From positions 7,846,820 to 7,882,427 of the forward strand of contig BFEA01000005.1 of the NCBI GenBank assembly GCA_003427395.1: a stretch of DNA of 35,608 nucleotides. The letters run 5' to 3'. Within the stretch, counting starts at the first letter, position 1. Every line of letters begins with the position of its first letter. This document shows positions 18,187-27,375 of this stretch, piece by piece. The position numbers were made by a program, and so were the translations under genes. Source of the DNA: Chara braunii. Taxonomy: Eukaryota; Streptophyta; Charophyceae; Charales; Characeae. The notes under the pieces are model-generated. The model saw nothing but the letters and a program-made list of their open reading frames with translations, was not told the origin of the DNA and did not search any database.

Positions 18187-18687
18187 TGTTACGGACTCCG
18201 CCAGGGCTCGATCCCTGGTCTATCTTTTTGCTGTTTCTGCTGCATCCCATTTTCGGCCTGGCACCCTTTTTTCCAAACCCCTCCTTTGGTACCGTCGGAT
18301 TTTGGACAACTGGCGCCATGCTGCATTCAAGCGCAACTTTCAAATACCGAATTTTTCAGGTACCGCATTTTTCAGGTCTGCCCTCGGGGCTTTTGCGGAC
18401 ATGCCCCTGGTACCGTATGTGTCACCAGTACTTATACCGGCTCCCCGTACAGTACGGGGACCAGTCTCGTACCAGTTTTCAGCTGCTGTACTCGTACTCA
18501 GTGTGACTTGCTGTTTCGGCATTCGGAATCCAAGACTTCGACTTTGTGCCCTTGCCACTGTGTCTGCGTCCAACCCTCACTGTGTTGAGTGAGTGAGTGT
18601 GTGTGTGTGCTCTTACTCTCTCCCCCACTCTCTCCCTCTCCCTCTCCTCTCCCTCGGCTCTCCAGCCTCAGCCTCGCGCTCGTCACA
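18187..18687 (+). repeat. 3' LTR of element B
   Basis: TGTTACGGACTC...CGTCACA. Compared with the 5' LTR it has a 16-bp duplication (around 18350-18380, TTTTCAGGTACCGCA) and scattered substitutions. The CCAGGG-CTCGAT-CCCTGG hairpin and TCCCCGTA-CAG-TACGGGGA are conserved. It is followed by TSD TGCGA. Confidence 0.95.
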
Positions 18688-18692
18688 TGCGA

Positions 18693-19327
18693 CCTGATCA
18701 GGTTGACTCGGATGAGAACCTGCCAAAGATTGCAAGTGCATAATGTAATAGTGTACACACTTCTACAGGACACACATCAAATGCACTGCATCCAGAAGCT
18801 GCCCCCAGGAACCCGAGAGTTTGCAGTTCTCTATGAGCAAGACATTCAAAAAGCAAAAGAGAATATAAAGAAAGCCCAACAGAAAATGATTGAACAGACA
18901 AACAAACATAGAAGGCCTGCGCAATTCAAAGAAGGAGATATGGTTTGGGTAAAATCTAACGAATTCTCACTTGAGGAAAATGTCTCGCAGAAACTGCTAC
19001 CCATCTACTATGAACCCTGGGAAATACTTAAGTGTAATAGGGTACGCCGGAGGACCATCCTACCGAATTGGCATTCCCCCTCATCTAAAGACCTACTCAG
19101 TCTTCCACGTATCTAAGTTACTACCCTATGCTGAAGGACAAGAATTCCCGAATAGACCATCTTCGATTCCTCCTTCAATGGATGGCGGGTATCAAGTGGA
19201 GAAAATTATTGAACACGGGTTTCTCATCAATGGAGCTCAAGGAAGACCTCAGAAGCTCACTGGTTTAGTAGAAGAGAACTATTACCTACTGCTCATGATA
19301 TTGTCTCAGCATAAGAGCGAAGTTTAA
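18693..19327 (+). pseudogene. pol: pol of element A: integrase C-terminal part (after the nested insertion)
   Basis: Continues the integrase of A split at 9084. It reads LPPGTREFAVLYEQDIQKAK (18792 on), MIEQTNKHRRPAQFKEGD, MVWVKSNEFSLEENVSQKLL, and in the next frame GGPSYRIGIPPHLKTYSVFH, SKLLPYAEGQEFPNRPS, IPPSMDGGYQVEKI, GAQGRPQKLT. Each segment aligns with the tail of element C. A frameshift near 19040 and loss of the final chromodomain-like part (YKV...DRW) mark decay. Confidence 0.87.
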
Positions 19328-19384
19328 GAATCCAAGCCTGAAATGAAATTTCCACGATGAAACTTGAAATCAGGGCGGATGGAA

Positions 19385-20400
19385 TGCTGTAACTCGAGTG
19401 CCAAATTGAGCCGCTGGGCTCTCGTCGTGCCCGCGGACAAGCACGAACGGGCATGCTTGGAAATAGAGGGGTCAAACAGGCCTCAGAAATGGCCCAGGCC
19501 GACAGTTAATCAAAAAGTCAACAGTCAGCTCGAGGACCCAGGCCCAGATCCAAGAATTCAAAGTCAACACACAAGATTTCCTGGCCATTGATTCTAACAG
19601 TGGTCTGCAGGTTCCAGAAGATTCAGTCCTCAAGGAGTCCAGACCGAAACTGGGACAAATCGGAGATCCGGGCCCTCCGATGGACCGACGCTGACTGAGG
19701 ACAGGCGAGTCAACACTATATTATGTTGACCTCGCCACGGCTTGGACATTCAGTCTTGCGAGTCGCTTGTGGCTACGACGCTGCACGTGAGACTTGAGAG
19801 GAGGTGTTGGCGCCAGGCTGCTCGATGGGCGCCAGCCAGACACTATAGTATAGAGAGAGGGAGAGGGTGGCCACGGCCGCGACCATAGATGACGGCGAGG
19901 GAATGAGGAGAGCGGGAGAGAGAGAGTGTGGGTGATGTGAGTTGTCGTGCGTACGTACCCGGTGTCTTCAGATGTGAAGCTGCTGCCGATTCTGCTCGCT
20001 GTTGGAGGATCGTTTATCTGCGAGGGGCTGCTTCCACATCGTCCACGTGTTACATTGAGTATGAAGTGCTGATGTGGCACATTGAGTGCAGATGCTGACG
20101 TGGCGCATTGAGTACAGATTGCTGACGTGGCACATTGAGTATAGATTGCTGATGTGGCAGAGGTGGGGAGCCAGAAGGAGAAGAGGGCCTTAACTACTGT
20201 GTTACACTCCTCCTTCCAACTGTCTATTCTCGCTTCCTCTCTTTTCTGGATACTGTGGACTTCGGGACATACACGTGGTAATGAGGATACATGTACTGCA
20301 ATGACCTCGAACTGATGAACTTATTGGATCGATCATCTCACGATGTTGCACGACATTGTTATCTGCGACACGACTGGATGACGAGACTGGGTTCATTACA
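19385..20400 (+). repeat. 3' LTR of element A
   Basis: TGCTGTAACTCG...GGGTTCATTACA, preceded by purine-rich AGGGCGGATGGAA. It matches the 5' LTR but lacks its two 95-base artefact duplications. The hairpin GGCGAGTCAACA-CTATATTA-TGTTGACCTCGCC (19704-19736) and the TGACGTGGC sub-repeats (20066-20160) are conserved. Confidence 0.92.
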
Positions 20401-20616
20401 TGTATTGTTGAAAGCATGCTTCTTGCTTAGCAAAGCAGCTTTTACATTCATGCACGTCGCTGACATCTTAACAGCCACAACATATATACCTGTTAGAAAC
20501 CCATCTACTTTCCGTATGTCCACACTATTCTTTGAATTTCTATGTAATCATAAATTTGAAATTAAAAACATTCAACAAACATATGGCTCTTATCGATCAA
20601 CAAATGGGAGATGAAG
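20401..20616. other. Strip between A and E, no gene
   Basis: AT-rich DNA with no recognisable coding or repeat content; may be the original host flank. Confidence 0.5.
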
Positions 20617-22529
20617 TGTAGCATCCTCGGGGCTCCTACATGGGCCATTTGGGCACAAAAGTTTTACACCAGCCCCCACGCTGCGCAGACCCCTCTGTTG
20701 CATGGCAGGGAGGCCCACGGTCACACACACTTTGAGCCACACCCTCACTTTGAGTTTGGTCTGTCCTATTTTTGTCTGTTTCAGATGTGGCGTTTCGGAG
20801 TTCCAGATTGTCCGAACAGGCAGTGCCTGTTCGGACTAGTGGATTGCAGATGGGCCGCAGTAGGCCAGGGGCAGATTCGTGGACAGACCGTTGGAGACCA
20901 GCACCCAGCAGCAGACATCATTGAGTCCTGCTGGTGCAGATTTGGGGACATGCGCTGCTGTGTGGTAACAGACAGGGAGTAGCTGTGAAGACTGAGCTGA
21001 GATTGGGAATACTTACCTGGGCACCGTAGCCGGGCTCCGACCCGCAGCAGCCACCATCGGTACAACGTCGTCAGTGGCAAGTGAGAGCGAGAGGACGGGC
21101 TTCTTCTTCCTCCTCTTCTTCACCCAGTTTCTTCCTCGGCCCTCCATAGTCTTCTTCTTCTTCTTCTCCTCCTCCTCCTTTCACAGAGAGAGAGAGAGGG
21201 ACTATTGGGCCTAGAGTGCCCAGGATCTGATTCAACATTTTGGGAGACAGACGTTTATGGGATTTTTTACGGGAGAGAGCATTTTTGGGACGACGACAAG
21301 CTCTACTCTTGTCACTCTCCTTCCCACCCTTCGTCTCTTCTCCCCCTTTATCATTCGTGGTTTTGCCCCCATGTGTGTGCACAAGGAGGGACCTCTCTTC
21401 TACGCATGACCTCCCTCCTTGCTGTGTGACATAGGTGATGATGTTTGTGCGAGTCGAGTCCGATTCGGCTGCGTCAGGTCATATAGCTTTGAGTCTTCTG
21501 CTGTGCTACAGTGCATAATCTGTTGCCTATCGGGACGCACCTTGCTTGTTTGATGTTCGCAGGGTATGCCTGAGTCCTTATCATCACATTGGAGTTCCTT
21601 CAATTATTTCAGCATCACTCATCCCTCATATGAGTACTCATCATGATGGTTCTAGGGAACAACAGCAAGAAGGGAAAGCAGGTAAAGGAAACAAGAACAA
21701 GTACCTCATTCGCCAGATCAGTCAGTACAAACTCCATCTCTGTTGAGTTTTTGAAGTGCTTAACACTGTATATATCATATCAAGAAAGAAACCCTCAATT
21801 AGTCCAAAGTTCCAAACAAAAGGTTGAGATACGAAACATCCATGTTTTATATTAGATCCACTCCCCTGCGGTCTCCCTTTCCCCCATTTTCACACCCATA
21901 AATGACAACAATTCAGAGTAGGGGTCGGGGGGAAAGCATTCCAACACGGGTAGGAGGCCGGATAGGGGGGAGAAGGTGGCAAAAGAGCGTCACAATTCGG
22001 GGCAGGAGAGGGGAGGAAGAGCAGCAAAATCAGAGAAGCAGGAGGGAAGTTTGGATGGGGCAAAGGAGGGGCAGGAAACAATCATAGGAATCGTTGGAGG
22101 AGGGAGGAAACTGTGGTTGGGGTAAAGACTCAAAACTCCAGCAGGTGGCGAAAGGCAGATTAGCCGTGTGAGAAACATCCCAGCCATAGGTAGAGTCAGG
22201 GGTTGATAGAGAGTCGTCCCCAACCCTCCCCTCCACCTGAGATTGGGACATCGGGAAACTTCCGGATCGATGACATTGGCGACTTGGCCTTCTCGCCCCA
22301 ATCTTCCTCCTCCTGCTTCGTCTATGGATGGTCTGGGGACAGTGCCCCTTCTGTGTATGACGCGCTGCCCCCATCTCACTGTGGTAAATGAATGAGTGAG
22401 CATTGTCCATTCCAATCTTGCTGCGTCAGAGTGTATGTTCCAGTCTTCCGCTGCGTTCTATTGTCTGTTGCTGGGGTCGGTTTCTTGGATATGCGCTAAA
22501 CTTTGCTATGTGTAAATGTGTATGCGACA
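20617..22529 (+). repeat. 5' LTR of element E
   Basis: Starts TGTAGCATCCTCGGGGC and ends GTGTATGCGACA, followed by GTT and an iMet-like PBS, exactly as in element F (TATGCAACA, GTT, PBS). The left border is chosen from the TG start and is uncertain; the partner LTR is not in the window. At 1.9 kb it is long; a ~90-bp block with CTGCGTCAG and AGTCTTC(C/T)GCTG occurs twice (about 21455-21530 and 22425-22480), so an insertion or duplication may have enlarged it. Holds CTT/CTC and GA runs and a 27-bp palindrome; no gene. Confidence 0.6.
20810..20836. repeat. 27-bp perfect palindrome (13-bp arms, 1-nt centre)
   Basis: GTCCGAACAGGCA, a single G, then TGCCTGTTCGGAC. Same architecture as the palindrome in the LTR of F but unrelated in sequence. 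Confidence 0.95.
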
Positions 22530-22532
22530 GTT

Positions 22533-22544
22533 TGGTATCGGAGC
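22533..22544 (+). other. Primer binding site of element E
   Basis: TGGTATCGGAGC, three bases after the LTR end; identical to the PBS of B and F. Confidence 0.85.
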
Positions 22545-22937
22545 TAACCTCAACGAGAGAAAGTCTGTTCAGCAAGTTGTCACTTTGCATCTCAAGCAAG
22601 AAATAACCAAGTATTGATTAGAGAAGCAACGATTGATTCATTGATCAATCGGCAATCAAACATGCATTGACTGGTTTATCGATTGATCGATTATTGATCA
22701 GTTGATTAGTAAATTATCGATTCTTCTAATTAACCAAACTTGATTTAATTTTTTTTTTTACCTTTTATGTTTAGTTCTGAATCTGCGAATTTCACGAATT
22801 CCATGATTTTCATATTTCGGCTAGTTTTGGAATTCCGCAAATTTTGCGATTTCCGCAATTTCGGGAATTAAGGGATTGAAGAAGTAATAAAATTAGGGTT
22901 AGTACATTGGTTCTAATTCAGGACTTACTGCTGTTTT
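22545..22937 (+). other. Leader of element E, GATT-rich, cut by element C
   Basis: Rich in GATTGATTC, TGATCAATCG and ATCGATTG words, comparable to the (TGAT)n after the PBS of F, then AT-rich DNA with ATTTCG(C/G)AATT words. No gene. Element C begins at 22938. Confidence 0.6.
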
Positions 22938-23757
22938 TGAAACGGTTTTCACCTCTTTGCAGTAGCAGACGCAGATCCCAGGGTTCGATCCCTAGACCTT
23001 GCCCTACCTGTGTAGGGCCCGAGAGTTGAACCTGTGACCTGTGTATTCGTAAACAGTTGGTCGGCTGTCATAGGTCCGTAGGTAGCAGGGGTTCGATCTG
23101 TAGACCTGTAGAATAGAAGTCTTAGCTGTAGCCCTTCTAGAAGGTCAGCAAGTGGGCACGTGGGCAAGTGGTGAGTCAAGTGGTGGACTAACTGCAGTGC
23201 AATTGCAGTACGACCTCCGTAGGTTAGCAGTGAGTCCCCACTCAGTCAGCGGTAAGGTCCAGTCAGTCCCAGTCCGGTTCAGCAAGTACCACAAGGGACT
23301 GTGAGCACCATGGGCCGATGGCAAAGGGCAGACCAACGAGTTTCAGAAGTATAAATCAAGAGGCAGCGCCCAGCCATTCATTCATTCCTGCGTAAGCCAT
23401 GCGGAAGCGCTGCCACAGCAACTTGTGCAAGGAGGTCTGCAGTGAGCCTGGAGCTGAAGTGGGCGAGAGAGGAGCGTAGCATAGCGATAGGGTAGTTGCG
23501 GCCATAGCCGCCATAGCTAGAGTTAGTGTGTAGCGAGTGTGTGTGTGTGTGAGTTCAGAGAGTCTCGTGTGGGATATCCAGGGTGATCTGGTGTACGTGA
23601 ACAGTGAGTTGTTTGGGCGCTGAGTCGCCAAAGCCAAGTGAAAGTGAACTCGTATCTGGATGCCATATCTCTGAGTTTTGAGTGGGCGCATCTCGCCAGT
23701 TTGCTGCGCTGCTGTTTACATGCATGACAAGTGTGAATGAAAGCGAGTCTGATTGCA
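22938..23757 (+). repeat. 5' LTR of element C
   Basis: TGAAACGGTTTTCACC...GTCTGATTGCA. Contains a T-arm/B-box-like hairpin CCCAGGGTTCGATCCCTAG (22978-22996), close in form to the hairpin at the start of the LTR of B, repeated GCCATAGC words, and a TATA box. Confidence 0.95.
23350..23356 (+). promoter_or_regulatory. TATA box in the 5' LTR of C
   Basis: TATAAAT in the context CAGAAGTATAAATCAAG, conserved at 31432-31438 in the other LTR. Transcription would start some 30 bases downstream, in the CAGCCATTCATTC region; this start is inferred. Confidence 0.6.
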
Positions 23758-23758
23758 T

Positions 23759-23770
23759 TGGTATCAGAGC
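23759..23770 (+). other. Primer binding site of element C
   Basis: TGGTATCAGAGC, the exact plant-type iMet PBS, one base after the LTR. Confidence 0.93.
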
Positions 23771-23914
23771 TGGTACCCGCTATTCCATGCGCGCCGTCGT
23801 GTGCAGGGCCTGATGCGCCATAGCTGAGGCGGCCGCTAGAAGAAGAAGTCTGCCATAGCGGACCTGGAGGTTGGAGAAGCCGCCGCGCACCTGCAGAGAA
23901 GACCACGACGAAGA

Positions 23915-23918
<4 letters not shown>

Positions 23919-23948
<30 letters not shown>

Positions 23949-24273
23949 NNNNNNNNNNNNNNNNNNNNNNNNNNNNNNNNNNNNNNNNNNNNNNNNNNNN
24001 NNNNNNNNNNNNNNNNNNNNNNNNNNNNNNNNNNNNNNNNNNNNNNNNNNNNNNNNNNNNNNNNNNNNNNNNNNNNNNNNNNNNNNNNNNNNNNNNNNNN
24101 NNNNNNNNNNNNNNNNNNNNNNNNNNNNNNNNNNNNNNNNNNNNNNNNNNNNNNNNNNNNNNNNNNNNNNNNNNNNNNNNNNNNNNNNNNNNNNNNNNNN
24201 NNNNNNNNNNNNNNNNNNNNNNNNNNNNNNNNNNNNNNNNNNNNNNNNNNNNNNNNNNNNNNNNNNNNNNNNN

Positions 24274-24356
<83 letters not shown>
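23919..24356. repeat. (GA)n microsatellite with a 325-N assembly gap
   Basis: GA runs on both sides of Ns at 23949-24273. The long RERE/LSLS reading frames across it are artefacts of the dinucleotide repeat. Confidence 0.97.
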
Positions 24357-24357
<1 letters not shown>

Positions 24358-25367
24358 GAGCGATACAACTTTGGTTGTCATGTACCTGTGAAGTTGCTGT
24401 GCAGTCCCACGAAGAAGAAGATTGCTGCCATAGCCACGGAGTTTGACCACGGAGTAACGAAGAAGGGAGAGACAGTGGACAGAGGGAGAGACCGGAGAAA
24501 GAAAGGGAAGCCATAGCTGAGGAGGAAGAAGGAGAGACGATCAAAAAAAAAAAAAGAAGAAGAAGAAGAAAGAAGACAGTCAGGGTGAAGAGGGAAGAGG
24601 CGAGGTGAAGAGAAGGAAGGTGAAGGGTGGCAACGAAGGGGAAGCCGGCCGCCATAGCCGGGGAGTTGACCGGAGGCGTTGGCCAGGGTTGACCGGCGTT
24701 GACCGGGAGTTGACCGGAGGTGACCAGGGGTTGACTGCAGCGTTGACCAAGACCGTTGACCACGAGTTGACCAAGCTGGAGCCGGTATAATCTCGCCAAG
24801 CCTTCAGCCTATCCCTCGCCCTATGGATGTGCACACCCCTATGGTACTTGCTGAGTCCAGTCTGTCTGTCTCTTCTTTCTGCATTGAGTCTCTTCTGTCC
24901 AGGTGATAGAATTCTGTGGATGAAGGATAGGGCCTTGTTGACCAAACCCACAAGGGCTGAGTAGGGCTAAAGACTGTGTCTGACGACTCGACTGTCCCGG
25001 AGGCCTAACCCTCCCAAGGACCAGTATTGACTGGCGGGCTGCTCGGTGTGGCACGGTAGGCTTAAAATCCGAGCTGTGGGCTGCACAACAAGCCGTCTAA
25101 GTGTTGAGAGACCTGCTGATCGCGTCGTCCTGTTTGCGACGTTAAATAATTCCTGAGGAGTTACGGGGGATCTCCTTAAATGCCTCCTGATCAGCAACAG
25201 GTCTAGTAGTGACAGCCATAGTGTAGGTCTAGGCTAGAGACCCTAGTTGGCAGGATCCTTGTCCGGATTCTGTGAGTCTTTAGATTGAGTCGGTAGGTTT
25301 GTCAGTCAGGGTTTAGAGTCTACGTGGTGAGGTTTGGAACCGTCAATTCGGTTGTGCACTTATCACC
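24357..25367 (+). other. Leader of element C, non-coding
   Basis: Purine-rich DNA with GCCATAGC words, a GAA run, a TTGACC array (listed separately) and about 590 bases up to the gag ATG. No coding signal. Confidence 0.65.
24662..24778 (+). promoter_or_regulatory. TTGACC (W-box-like) repeat array in the leader of C
   Basis: Eight TTGAC words in about 110 bases, most as GTTGACCGG or GTTGACCA, spaced about 10-20 bases. TTGACC/T is the core of the plant W-box bound by WRKY factors. Position downstream of the transcription start makes it a possible internal enhancer; alternatively it is a simple decayed minisatellite. Confidence 0.5.
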
Positions 25368-27104
25368 ATGGTCGAGACCCCTAGTGGGAAGAGCACTAGC
25401 CCCTACACCCAGGAACAGCAAGAGAAGATGGCCGCCTTAGTAAGAGAGAATAAGGAGAGGAAAGAGCTCCTGAAACATGCGAAGCTAAAGGCAATCGCAG
25501 AGGAGCAGGCGGCGAAGATGAAGGAATTGGAGGAGGAGATGGAGAAGAAGAAGAAGGTTGCTGAAGAAGAACCGGCAGCAGAAGCAGAAGAGGAGAGGAA
25601 ACGCAGGGCAGTGAAGGGAGAGAGTAGTGGCACGGCGAATGAGGACGCCGCGGTGGAAAAGAAAATTAGTGAGTGGATTGCTAATTTATCGTTGGGGGAA
25701 GATGAGGAGGAAGAATTTTATGTGCCCCAGGACGAGAGGGATGCGTTAGCCAGTGAGCTAGCAGCAATGGAGGACCCTCTGGAACGACGAGAAAGGGAAG
25801 AAGAGAAGAAGTTGGAATGGAAATTGAGGATGAAGAGGGAGAAGAAGAGAAGGAGGGATGAAGTTAATAGGCTGACCGAGGACGTGGCAAAAGTGAGAGA
25901 TTGTCGACAAGAGGTCCAGGCGCAGCCAGACATCTCTGCCAAAATGGACAAGATGTTGGGATATCTGGAAGTGTTGAGTGCGGCCTGGATGGAGGAGCGC
26001 CAAGCCAATAAAGGTCAGGATGTGGCCCTGAGTGCCATGCGGTCAGGATTTAGAGATTTCGCGCGCGATATGGTCACCCATGTTGGAGGCGAAGTTAGGC
26101 AATTGAGAGACAGCATGGGGAAGTTTTGCGAGGGTGCCATCGAAGGTGCCAAAGCAATAGCCGCTGTAGAGGGTGAGGTCAGGCCTCGTAAGGAGCCCGT
26201 TAAGCTTAAATTCCCAGATGCATACGGGGGAAAGAAAGAGGAGAATTTTGATAACTGGGAGGCCAGCGTGAATAGCTATGTGTACTTACAGCACATCCTG
26301 ACTGAGGAGCAAGTCCTCGTCGCCTTCCAGGCCCTTAAAGATGAAGCGGCCAGTTTTGCCAGATCTCTTGCGCGCGCAGCCAGTTGTGAAAACAACATGG
26401 TTGCATATTCCAAGATCATCACTCTTCCTCAATTCTTCAAAGTCCTGAGGGAGAGATTTGCTGACCCAACGAGAGGCGTTAGAGCCTCTGATAAGTTACA
26501 GACGATCCACTCACGACAGTGGAGGAGTGCAAGAGCACTCAAGGGCGTTATGGACGACTTGGTAGTCGTCCCAGACCACGCGGTCACTGAGCCCTAGTTG
26601 GTCCAATTGTTTTATCGTGCCACGCCCGGGCCCCTGCGTGGGCATTTCTTTGAGAAGTCTCAATAGGGTGACATCACCTATGATGTGCTGAGTAGAGAGG
26701 TGGTCCTGTATGAGTCAAAGTCCATGCCAGTGTCCACTTTCTGGCACAAGGACTTGGACAAAGGAAAGAAGTGGAAGGATCGTACCATCTTTGGCCAAGT
26801 GAGGGCCAAGGATCATATGATCCTCACGTTAGAAGAGAATGGTACAGATGAGATCCCCTACAGTGAGATTGAGTGGGGGTTAGAGGAGGATGACAACAGC
26901 GTAGGGCAGGGGAGGTCTTATGTGGCTGTCGCGGCTGGAGGGAGGCCGCAAGGTAGAGGAGGAGTCCAGGGCCAAAGGGGTCAGGCCATGGGAGCCCGAG
27001 GACCGGGCGCACAGGGGGTTGGCGGACCAGGGAACCGCCAAGAGGGAGGTAGGGGTCAACGTCCCCCGCCAAATCGCCAGGGTTCTTGTCGGTCCCCACA
27101 GTGA
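25368..27104 (+). pseudogene. gag: gag of element C (two in-frame TAG stops)
   Basis: One frame from ATG 25368 (good context, CACCATGG) to TGA 27102, broken only by TAG at 26595 and 26664. Residues about 15-180 are a highly charged Lys/Glu coiled coil (KMKELEEEMEKKKK). The Gag core follows from KLKFPDAYGGKKEENF (about residue 280) through VLRERFADPTRG. After the stops come DKGKKWKDRTIFG and a Gly/Arg/Gln-rich basic tail (GGRPQGRGGVQGQRG) that would bind RNA. Both TAGs stand where CAG (Gln) would fit. The frame changes before the zinc knuckle. Confidence 0.88.
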
Positions 27105-27295
27105 CGAGATGGCACCCAGGCTTGCCACATGGCAGGCCCTGGGAAGACTTGGGCTTGGACCAACGCGTATGGCAGGAACGCATGAACTTGGCTCAGTGCG
27201 TGTTTTGTGGTGACCCGGCCCACGTAATTAAATTTTGTCCACAGTATAGACAGGCCCGATGGGCTGCTCAGCAGTCAAAAGGCAGCCGCCAGTAG
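27086..27295 (+). pseudogene. gag: gag of element C: CCHC zinc knuckle part (shifted frame)
   Basis: CVFCGDPAHVIKFC fits CX2CX4HX4C and is preceded by LDQRVWQERMNLAQ. It lies in a different frame from the Gag above, overlapping its end, so an indel near 27090 separates them. A programmed frameshift is less likely, because the knuckle normally belongs inside Gag. Confidence 0.82.
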
Positions 27296-27375
27296 GGGTC
27301 GCAACTGCCCCTACTTTAAGGCCATAAGGGGAAGCGAGCGCGCGCACACAGGAAACTCCCAAACCACATGAGCCT

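Larger units (their letters stand above)
9085..18687 (+). mobile_element. Element B: complete but broken chromovirus (Ty3/gypsy)
   Basis: LTRs of 484 and 501 bp starting TGTTACGG and ending CGTCACA, a 5-bp target duplication, iMet-type PBS, gag with CCHC knuckle, pol in the order protease-RT-RNase H-integrase, a C-terminal chromodomain, a 3' untranslated part, and a polypurine tract. The order protease/RT/RNase H/integrase plus chromodomain defines a chromovirus. Coding parts contain several stops and frameshifts. The coding strand is strikingly C rich, unlike A and C. It lies in the integrase of A and so is younger than A. Confidence 0.93.
1492..20400 (+). mobile_element. Element A: old, broken Ty3/gypsy LTR retrotransposon
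   Basis: Two related ~1-kb LTRs (1492-2740 and 19385-20400) enclose an iMet-like PBS, a leader, a broken gag with a CCHC knuckle, and a broken pol with protease, RT, RNase H and integrase in Ty3/gypsy order. The pol is interrupted at 9084 by the 9.6-kb element B and resumes at 18693. Without the nested inserts A would be roughly 8 kb. Its proteins resemble those of element C throughout. Frameshifts, stops, a YLHD instead of YLDD in RT, and a deletion in the integrase zinc finger show it is dead. I found no clear target duplication (flanks CTGTT and TGTAT). Confidence 0.9.

Noticed and set aside
1487-20405. Target duplication for element A (CTGTT versus TGTAT)
   Set aside because: No 5-bp match under any reasonable LTR border; recorded as not found.
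20617-22529. Host gene in the 20.6-22.5 kb stretch
   Set aside because: Short frames only, no domains; the end is an LTR border followed by a PBS.
23523-24799. Long frames reading LSLSLS or RERERE
   Set aside because: By-products of the (GA)n run and the 325-N gap.
27086-27104. Programmed frameshift inside gag of C
   Set aside because: It separates the Gag core from its own zinc knuckle and the element has other random lesions; no slippery heptamer seen.
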